Assembly (NCBI GenBank): GCA_028564925.1 | Contig: CM053026.1 | Location: 127,559,150 to 127,623,149, forward strand | Direction: 5' to 3' | Length of the DNA stretch: 64,000 nucleotides | Source: Lithobates sylvaticus | Taxonomy: Eukaryota; Chordata; Amphibia; Anura; Ranidae | Shown: positions 57,218 through 64,000 of the stretch, piece after piece | How positions within the stretch are numbered: position 1 is the first letter of the stretch | Layout of the letters: each line of letters begins with the position of its first letter | The notes under the pieces: generated by a model | The model's input: only the letters and a program-made list of their open reading frames with translations | Database searches by the model: none | What the model was told of the DNA's origin: nothing | Position numbers and translations under genes: made by a program

Positions 57218-57323
57218 AGAGATGATCTCATATGTTTACATATGAGATCATCTCTCATTGGCCAGGGCGATCGCGCTGTAAACGGCCGCTGTGATTGGCC
57301 GTTTACAGCGATCTGTGATTGGC
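57218..57323. repeat. Two short hairpins inside element C
   Basis: GAGATGATCTCATATG / CATATGAGATCATCTC at 57218-57257, and GTAAACGGCC / GGCCGTTTAC at 57276-57307. They lie next to the element's right terminus. Confidence 0.8.
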
Positions 57324-57482
57324 CGTGTCCGAGGGACACGGCCAACACAGAATTTCCCTGCTGCGCGCTCGTGAGCGCGCACAGGGAATGAGAAAAGGGG
57401 AGGCCGTCATATGACGGCCTCCCGGGATTTCACATCCGCGCTGTGGCCGTCATTCGGCTACGGCTGGTTGTGAATTGGTTAA

Positions 57483-57798
57483 ACAGATCAAGCTGTCCAG
57501 CAAAGGTGGTAGTTAGAGGGCTGAGACAAATCATTTAACACTGACAGGTGTACATTGCTTACAATAGTTAGCTTTTATTAATTTATGAAAAACCTTTATT
57601 CTAGGAGGAACAAAAATATTGCTGTAATTGTCTAACAAGTGTTAGCTGTAGTTGGGCTTTAAAATGTTAGTGACTTATGTAAAATACATCTAAATGTACT
57701 AGTCCAGCCAGTACCTCCCTCTCTATGACAATGCTGCTCTCCATGGGTGACTGCGTTGCTTTTCCATAGATGCAGTGGAAGAGTGAATATAGTCACCC
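57483..57798. other. Unassigned sequence
   Basis: About 315 bp with no feature recognised. Confidence 0.35.
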
Positions 57799-57878
57799 TA
57801 AAGCTGGCCATAGATTGTTTGACTCTCAGCTGGTTCAGCTGGGACCAGCCGAGATTCGATCCATCTAAGGGACAGGCT

Positions 57879-58888
57879 CAGGGCTCAAGTCCTGTGGGAA
57901 CGCATGGGAACGGAGTTCCTGTACTTTTTCCACAACAGGAACTCAGTTCCCGTTAGCAGCCGTGTCCTGCAAGACTTTGAAGTATGCGAGCTGTGTGGCA
58001 GGTGCTACACCAGCATTGCCAGTAGGGGGCCCCATGACAGCTTCCGCATCGATCTACCTGTCAATCACAGCTAGCTGACAGGTAGATCAGGTCCCTGCTG
58101 CTAAGAGATTGTATTTAGTCAGACCTCTCATGATGCTCTCCTCCCCGCCCGCCCCTCCTGATTTTCTCCTCATCTCCCCCCCCCCCCCCCCCCCCCCCAG
58201 TCTCCTGCATACTTGCTCTGTGTGTCCCGCTGAATCCCCCCTCCTCTATCTTCAGTGCCTTATGATGAGAGAACCCAGAGGAGGAGCACAGCTATTCTGC
58301 CAAGGGAGGAAGATCAGTTTGGGGTGGTAAGCTGAGCACAATACCTGGCAAAGTTTAATGCCAGGAGGGAAGTTTATGTGGAAATATGTGAAGGGTTGGA
58401 ATAGCAGCGAGTGTGTGTTGGAGCCCTGCAGAGTTTGCAGCCCCCCAAGCTAACATACATCTCCTAAGCAGGAACACATCACTATCTCCCCAAGCATTCT
58501 GTCCAGATAATGTGCAGTTAATTAATGACCTTTCCATTTAACCCTGTGTTATCCAAACTCTGTTCAATGAAAAGTGTAAACTCACCACATAAACACTCTA
58601 TATACAAAATAACATTCCCTGATAAAGATCAGAACATGATGTTCACATTTGCATGGAAGCACAATTGAATGAATGCTGATTATTCAGAGAATTACCGTAT
58701 TTATGTTTATTGAGGATTGTTTTTTTTTTATGTACTAACAGTTAAGCTACTAAATAAACAATATGAAAATTGGATGAAAAATACCACTTTTGAAGCGTTC
58801 GTGCATATGAGCGTATCATTTTTTTTTGGTGGGCGAGTGGATCTTGGGTTGGAGTTCCCACACTTTTTTCCCCCGGACTTGACCCCTG
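57879..58888. mobile_element. hAT-type element nested in the MITE
   Basis: Near-duplication GACAGGCT at 57871-57878 and GGCAGGCT at 58889-58896. Left end CAGGGCTCAAGTCCTG; the right end reversed reads CAGGGGTCAAGTCCGG. It contains GGGAACGCATGGGAACGGAG, a poly-C tract and no transposase. Confidence 0.75.
58176..58198. repeat. Poly-C tract
   Basis: Twenty-three consecutive C residues inside the nested hAT-type element. Confidence 0.95.
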
Positions 58889-59172
58889 GGCAGGCTGATT
58901 GTACCCAGGTCAACCCATCGATCAACATGGGTACAACCAGAATGTCAGGTTTCTAGCATGCGATTATTGCCAGCAGCTATAGCCGCTAGCAATAACCATT
59001 GTGCTCTCCTCGCAGGGGCGGCCCCCAGTATTCCCCTGCAGGGAGAACACAATAGCTCTGCGGGGGGATTTTCCCATCAACACTGAATGTGTTGGTGGTG
59101 GAATCAAGTGATTTTCTTTCCTGCAACCGCAGGTTGCAGGAAAGAAAATCACATCATCTATGGCCTGCCTAA

Positions 59173-59824
59173 GACAAGAGGTTTATTTCTGACAGATCAA
59201 CACATAAAAAAAAAAAAATAAAATAAAAGCTTGACAAAAAGAAATCGAATGCAGCCACCACATCCAACAATCTGTAAGCTAAAACATATTACATTTTTGT
59301 CTTTGGGTTTAGTTACACTTTAAACTCTGGCTGACTAAATGTCCCTGTAACTTTGGATTTGACTTCTAAGGATGACAATATCCTTTCTTTTGTATTCCAA
59401 ACATAATTTAGGGTTTAAGTCAAATAGTTCAAATTGCAAAACAAGGTTATTACAGGTTGCTGTATAATGTTCAATTCTATTGTCAAAATGCAAAACAGTG
59501 TCAAGGGTAAGTGTTCCAAATGGTGCTACGTCTCTGTTTTGCATGGTACACCATGTAGCGATGCTGATTCCAGACTATTTACTGATAATATTTGATTAAC
59601 ATAACGTTGCAGGCTAATTATATAACCACATTTCTTTCAGCTTTTAAAAAAAATGAAAAGTAATTAAAGGAAATGAAATACAGATTAAATAACAAATGTG
59701 TAATGCAATTGTAGCCCATCAAAGACTGATTTTCATATTAATGATAGGATGTAAAAATATAAAATATGGGATGTGCAGTGAGCACATAATGACAGCTCCA
59801 AACATGTTCACAGAATTTCTTGCA
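59173..59824. other. Unassigned sequence
   Basis: No feature recognised in about 650 bp. Confidence 0.35.
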
Positions 59825-60030
59825 GCCACGCGCGCATATCCTGCGCGCGACTCTCTATCTCCTGCCCGCGCCTGTGCAATGGTGGGGCGCTAGCGTGCAT
59901 TGATAGGAGCGCATCTATTTTTCGCCCTACCTAATACACAGAGTGCGCGCGCCTCTCCTGCGCGCGCCACTCTAACTACCGCCCGCGCATGCGCAGTTGG
60001 GGACGCTGACGTGCACTGATGTGTACATAT
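59825..60030. repeat. CG-rich tandem pair, about 120-bp unit
   Basis: CTGCGCGCGACTCTCTATC...GCCCGCGCCTGTGCAATGG...GCTAGCGTGCATTGAT recurs diverged as CTGCGCGCGCCACTCTAACT...GCCCGCGCATGCGCAGTTGG...GCTGACGTGCACTGAT. Alternating CG runs are unusual for the AT-rich surroundings. It may belong to the 3' or terminal repeat region of the neighbouring Penelope-like element. Confidence 0.7.
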
Positions 60031-60942
60031 TTTCCATGGGCCAAAGAACTTCAAATACATAACGCCGTGACATAGCGGTAATTCTTCCGCCAATCACGTC
60101 TGTGCAGACCAAATCCTGCCCAGATAAGGTCCCATGTATCCATCCGCCCTAAGGACAAACTATGTCTGTTCATAACTGACTCCCCATTATGATCTTAGTG
60201 CGCTCAGTCGCTACATCCATTTGCATTATACATATGAACCAACATGACTCATCACTGATCATTGTTTGCAGCAATCTTACACATTCACATGTGTAATTTA
60301 CAAACATATAGAAATAAAAAGTTAGCATTAGAACAACTTAATTCATATGTGTTAATACAAACATATAAAAATAGAGGGTCTACAATAAAAAAACACACAC
60401 ATATAATTTCCGTACTCAATATAGATATTATCTGCATGGTGCAATTGCATATGTGTGACCTGTAAGGTGACATATTAAATGCCCGAATTGGACCTAAGAC
60501 GTCTGTCTAACTATAAAGGAGAAACCAGTAAATGTGGATAAATATGTACCGATCTCTGACCCAGAGAAAAACGATTGATAATAATCACTACTTAAAAAAT
60601 ACAGGAGTATGCGGCTAGAACATCATACTTCTGTATATATCTGTACATGGATATAAATAAAACATGGGCATCAGAATACCCATCTAACACCAACTATCAA
60701 TGGATAAAAAAGTGAATTAAAAACTAGATAAAGTCAAAGAGTCTATAATATATGCGATTTGTTTTTAACCCGATCATGTACCAACTGATTGATCGTAATC
60801 GGGTAAGAACATGTATTGGTGGATCACCAGTAATGACACAGAAATCATCTGGCAGCGAGGAAAAATTATTATTAATCAAGCGAGGTTGACCGCATCGCAC
60901 AATGGCAAAAAAACTGTCATGATTGGCTGACAAGCTCCGACT
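60031..60942 (-). other. Possible 3' untranslated region of the Penelope-like element
   Basis: Lies directly downstream of the GIY-YIG stop codon on the minus strand. No coding domain. The element's 3' limit cannot be fixed by eye. Confidence 0.35.
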
Positions 60943-61404
60943 TCAAAAATTATTAATGAAGCAATTAAGGTCCACCTCGATATTCAACCCCCTAGGGCTC
61001 ATGCATTTCATGGAAAAAATCCAGCGGGTCTCCCTCTGCGATAAATCTCTCACCCTATTGGAGCCCCTCCAAGATGGTTTAACTGTGTCTATTCCACAAA
61101 ATTGAATCAGAGATGGATCACGGTTGTGCTTCTCTCTAAAATGTAAGGAAACGCTGTGATAACGGAACCCTTTTTTGATGTTAGCTAAATGCTCCGCTAT
61201 CCGTATTCTGAGAAGCCTTTTGGTCCTACCGACATAGAAGAGTCCACACGGGCACCACATGAGATAAACGACATGCGTTGTGTTACATGTGATAAACTCA
61301 TCAATGTCGAAGGACTCGCCATCTCTGTTGGAAAAATTAAGTTTCCCTCTGTTGCTTATATTCACCGTCCTACAGCAAATGCACTTTCTGCAGGCATAGA
61401 ATCC
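60943..61404 (-). mobile_element. Penelope-like element, inverted 3' part with GIY-YIG nuclease
   Basis: On the minus strand GFYACRKCICCRTVNISNRG leads into the nuclease: the GIY-YIG core reads GLFYVGRTKR after VYLMWCPC, and IRIAEHLANIKKG, SLHFREKHN and WRGSNRVRDLSQRETRWIF follow, ending at 60943. This is the C-terminal endonuclease of Penelope/Neptune-type elements, with the usual CxxC linker before it. The reverse transcriptase is not on this piece, so it is 5'-truncated at the inversion point. Confidence 0.85.
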
Positions 61405-61972
61405 CTTCATCCATCCTGGATTAGGAACATCCCTAAGGGACAAATTTTAAGAGTAAGGCGGAATTGCAGTAACATCATGGATTATTACGACCAAGCTGAG
61501 ATATTGAAAAGCAAATTTGTACAAAAAGGGTATGAAGAAGAATCCTTAAAACAAATCATCCAGGAAGTGTCAGAGATACCTAGAGATGAGTGCTTAAAAA
61601 AGAAAGACCCTAGCGTGGTGAATAATGCAGGTGACATGAACCAACACCAATTAGGGTTCATTTCTAATTTTCATGCACAATATAAGGAGGTAGAGGGCAT
61701 TTACAAAAGACATTGGCACATTTTACGCCAGGATAGGCATTTAGGAGGGTTATTACATGAACATCCCAGGTTCATCTATAGGCGTGCCCCGAGTTTTGGG
61801 GACCAAATTGTTAAGAAAATTTTGGATCCTCCAGATAAACAAGGTCCAAAAATTGACCTCAAGGGATTCTATGCCTGCAGAAAGTGCATTTGCTGTAGGA
61901 CGGTGAATATAAGCAACAGAGGGAAACTTAATTTTTCCAACAGAGATGGCGAGTCCTTCGACATTGATGAGT
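61405..61972 (+). mobile_element. Penelope-like element, direct part (end of RT and linker)
   Basis: The plus-strand frame has RNIPKGQILRVRRNCSNIMD, the motif after the reverse transcriptase palm in these elements, then the thumb and linker. It ends with GFYACRKCICCRTVNISNRG to DGESFDIDE, where it stops matching before the GIY-YIG core. It overlaps in content with the inverted piece, so two head-to-head copies share about 36 codons. The reverse transcriptase palm is absent. Confidence 0.82.
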
Positions 61973-62299
61973 GCACACATAGCAGTGCTACCCGGAAGTA
62001 ATTCCAGTCAGGCAACTCGTTGTTACGTTATACGGCGCATGCGCGAACATATATCACGGGTGCACACATAGCAGTGTTACCCGGAACTAATTCCTCAGGC
62101 CCTACAATACAGATGAACGGGACACAGCTGGTCCTATGGGATTCCCCAGGCCCTACAATTTAGATGAACGGGACACAGCTGGGCCTATGGGATGAGTAAG
62201 GGGGTATGATTAGGTGAATCACCCCCACCTGAGATCTCACAAGCAATTGGTCCATTGCGATCATATGATCGTTTTCATCATCATTTAGGTAAGCGTTCG
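61973..62299 (+). repeat. Short tandem duplications next to the Penelope-like element
   Basis: GTGCACACATAGCAGTG followed by TACCCGGAA occurs at about 61970 and 62059. CAGGCCCTACAAT followed by AGATGAACGGGACACAGCTG occurs at about 62097 and 62147. These resemble the repeated, LTR-like terminal regions of Penelope-like elements, but the link is inferred. Confidence 0.6.
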
Positions 62300-62375
62300 G
62301 TGTCCGTGTGGCCAACTCCCCTTTTTGAAGAAGTCATACCGACGAAACATGTCAAGGGCGTAGCCACACGGACAC
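62300..62375 (+). ncRNA. Hammerhead-like ribozyme fold beside the Penelope-like element
   Basis: The outer helix is 13 perfect pairs: GTGTCCGTGTGGC (62300-62312) with GCCACACGGACAC (62363-62375). Inside it, stem I CCTTT (62320-62324) pairs with AAGGG (62354-62358). The core strand is TTGAAGA (62325-62331). Stem II is GTC/GAC around ATACC. GAAA is at 62344-62347, followed by a tiny stem III over AT and GTC at 62351-62353. The first core base is U where the canonical is C, so activity is doubtful. The architecture matches hammerheads reported in Penelope-like elements. Confidence 0.6.
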
Positions 62376-62761
62376 TGAGATACTCTACATTTCAATCTTT
62401 GTGCTCAATCGTTTGAATTTGTGTGCGGTCTCCTTCAACCACTATTATTCTTTGAGATCACTACCCAGCAACCTCACTGAAGTGACTCCTGGAATAAGAA
62501 CCCACACCAGGAGCAGAGCTACCAACATAGTGTATTGCTAATCCCTGCAAAGGCCACCAATTTGGGTCCCATGTTCTTTTCCCACAAGTGTAGCAAACAG
62601 CAACATTCACTCCTCTGGCTTCGTAAGCAATGTAGAGATTTCCTTTTTATAGTTTATTGCAGATGAACTTGGATGGGGCTTAGGGAAGCCGTGGGATACT
62701 CAAGAACACTGAACAGGAATCTGAGGACACTTTGCAGCTACTTCTTAGAACAGACCCTTAA

Positions 62762-63058
62762 CCTCTTGCCGCTGGCGTCTCCAGGTCTTTAAGAGGTTTA
62801 GGATGCTGGTAGGTGGGGCGAGGCTTAATAAACATAGGACCGCTGTGATTGGCCGTCACGGCGGTCACATGATCTGAAAGCTTGCGATCGGGAACTTTCC
62901 GTTAGACGCCAGTAACTGTGCCAGGACAACACAGGGTGCATGCTCTCGGCAAAGCTGTATTTACACTAATTTGTGCAAGTATGCAGCCACTCAGCGCCAA
63001 GGCCCACCCACCAAAAGGCTGCACGCAAATGTATTTGCGTGCGGCTGCCACCAAGGGG
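62762..63058. mobile_element. TTAA-flanked MITE (CCTCTTGCCGC / GGGG ends)
   Basis: TTAA at 62758-62761 and 63059-63062. It starts CCTCTTGCCGCTGGCGTC, and the right end reversed reads CCCCTTGGTGGCAGCCGC. 297 bp, non-coding, inserted in the LTR; its related LTR piece at 17.4 kb lacks it. Confidence 0.75.
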
Positions 63059-63121
63059 TTAAGCAGTGGGGCAAGTGGACAGTACCGGGACACCATAACT
63101 AATGTTCCAGGCCAGGTAAAC

Positions 63122-63302
63122 CTTACTGTAGGGAGGAAAGGAAAGGTCCCTGGTGCTGCACATCCATGGAATCCTATGGTAGGTATGAGAGAGACAACCT
63201 CAGCCTGGGCTCCCAGTGGCCTGTGGTTGTCTCTCTCATACCTACCACAGGATTACGTAAATGTGCATCACCAGGGATTTTCCTTTCCTCCCTTCAGTGA
63301 TC
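63122..63302. repeat. Long hairpin, arms about 78 bp
   Basis: Inner arms TGGTAGGTATGAGAGAGACA(ACC) at 63177-63199 and their exact complement at 63225-63247. Pairing continues outward imperfectly through CCCTGGTGCTGCACAT and GGGAGGAAAGGAAA. The loop is 25 bp. Probably a fold-back MITE or a cruciform-prone part of the LTR. Confidence 0.8.
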
Positions 63303-64000
63303 ACAGGAGCTGGGATGAGCTCCATCCCTTGCCAGCACATCCACACTACTCCCCACTACGACTGAACCTGAGCGGAATACTAACTAACCATGCGTCACAG
63401 GCAAACCTTATTGTTAGTGCACCAGGGGTTAACAGCAGGAACAGTCATTGGGATCCTTCTCTCAGGTCTGTACTCATACTGTCCCTGGGACTTGGATGTC
63501 TCCCTTCAGCCTCAGGCAGACATTTTCCTCAGTGAACCTTCCAGACCGGATCCCCAGTGAAACCCCTCTCTTAGCTTCAAAGGAATTTGCAGCAGAGTTG
63601 CCCCCCAGCTGTTCCCAGCTGGGACCGTGATGAGACAAGCAGCATCTTCAACTGGACTGCCTAGAAGGACAGCAGCCCTTCTGGCTGGAAATCTCTTCTC
63701 CTGAGGAAGAACCTTGCTCTCTGAGGCGCCAAATTATTTAGGCACTCCCCAAGCACCATCTAGGCAATCATCCCCAGGGATTGGCTGGTGCTGCATAAAT
63801 ATTCAGACTGCTCATTTGACTCTCCCACCCACTACATTCTGGAATCCTCCAGAAGACAGGGGAAAGCAATCAAAAAGCAGCCTGCAGAGCCCCGAGCAGA
63901 CCAAAGCAATCACATGCTGTTCTGCTGATTACAGCAGAGCCAAAAAACTAGGCTGCTAAATAACCTAACTAGCAGCCTGTCTAGGAGAGTGCTACATCTT

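Larger units (their letters stand above)
55504..57478. mobile_element. TTAA element C of the chain (CCACTT family, copy 3)
   Basis: Starts CCACTTGCCTACCAGG after the shared TTAA and ends GTTGTGAATTGG before TTAA (57479-57482). It shares TTTTGGTGGTATTTGATC and flanking AT-rich sequence with the copy at 48466. 1975 bp, over a third of it minisatellite; no transposase found. Confidence 0.8.
57802..59169. mobile_element. Harbinger-like MITE (GGCCATAGAT ends), split by a hAT element
   Basis: TAA at 57799-57801 and 59170-59172. Left AGCTGGCCATAGAT; the right end reversed reads GGCAGGCCATAGAT. Without the hAT insert it is about 350 bp. A hairpin of TTTTCTTTCCTGCAACC / GGTTGCAGGAAAGAAAA lies near the right end. 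Confidence 0.7.
62588..63996 (-). mobile_element. LTR-like element, TGTAG...GCTACA ends, with nested MITE
   Basis: On the minus strand it starts TGTAGCACTCTCCTAG and ends GTTTGCTACA, with a GCAATAAACTATAAAAAGG polyadenylation signal near 62655-62673 close to its 3' end. About 1.1 kb without the nested TTAA MITE. The window ends four bases beyond it, so I cannot tell a solo LTR from part of a longer element. Fossil, no genes. Confidence 0.5.

Noticed and set aside
59825-60030. CpG-island promoter of a host gene
   Set aside because: It is a diverged tandem pair, and no exon or transcript-like frame follows.

Overview
The window looks like gene-poor vertebrate DNA, most likely from a ranoid frog. 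I infer this from the repeat content: CR1 LINEs ending in TATGTAACTATGTAAC-type tails, Tc1-like elements, a Ngaro/DIRS element, a Penelope-like element, and dense hAT, Harbinger-like and TTAA-flanked (piggyBac-type) miniature elements. I found no convincing host exon, tRNA, rRNA or CRISPR array. Almost every long reading frame belongs to a mobile element or is a low-complexity frame through a minisatellite. The species call rests on repeat style recalled from amphibian genomes and is not proven.

Layout. 0.2-2.8 kb: decayed CR1 LINE. 2.9-3.6 kb: hAT-type element. 4.1-5.1 kb: retroviral-type LTR holding a Harbinger-like MITE. 6.2-7.2 kb: hAT-type element split by an insertion with 12-bp duplications. 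8.0-9.7 kb: small hAT MITE, then a fold-back Tc1 derivative cut by a MITE. 10.5-13.6 kb: LTR-like sequence, a MITE, then a hAT-type element carrying a 1.1-kb G-rich minisatellite. 14.6-15.1 kb: second copy of the 6.2-kb hAT family. 17.3-19.6 kb: LTR piece and a second CR1. 22.1-26.6 kb: an apparently complete PIF/Harbinger transposon. 29.3-30.7 kb: a near-perfect 1.3-kb palindrome with hammerhead-like motifs. 30.9-32.2 kb: a Tc1 relic. 32.3-33.2 kb: TTAA and TA MITEs. 33.5-34.6 kb: an LTR-like element. 35.7-39.3 kb: a Tc1 element split by three other transposons. 39.9-44.9 kb: a Ngaro/DIRS retroelement fossil. 46.3-51.5 kb: an LTR, several TTAA elements and a hAT. 53.2-59.2 kb: Harbinger-like MITEs, a chain of three abutting TTAA elements and a hAT nested in a Harbinger-like MITE. 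59.8-62.6 kb: a rearranged Penelope-like element with a hammerhead-like fold. 62.6-64 kb: an LTR containing a TTAA MITE and a long hairpin.

How the parts work together. The most functional-looking unit is the Harbinger transposon at 22101-26636. It has matching terminal repeats, a TAA target duplication, a three-exon DDE transposase (399 codons by my splice reading) and a three-exon MADF-type DNA-binding partner (348 codons). The two genes are interlocked on opposite strands, each carrying exons inside an intron of the other. Several MITEs in the window have termini resembling this transposon's and may have been moved by related transposases. The second theme is target-primed retroelements with long direct repeats and head-to-head copies: the 29.3-kb palindrome and the 61-kb Penelope element. 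Both carry sequences that fold like hammerhead ribozymes.
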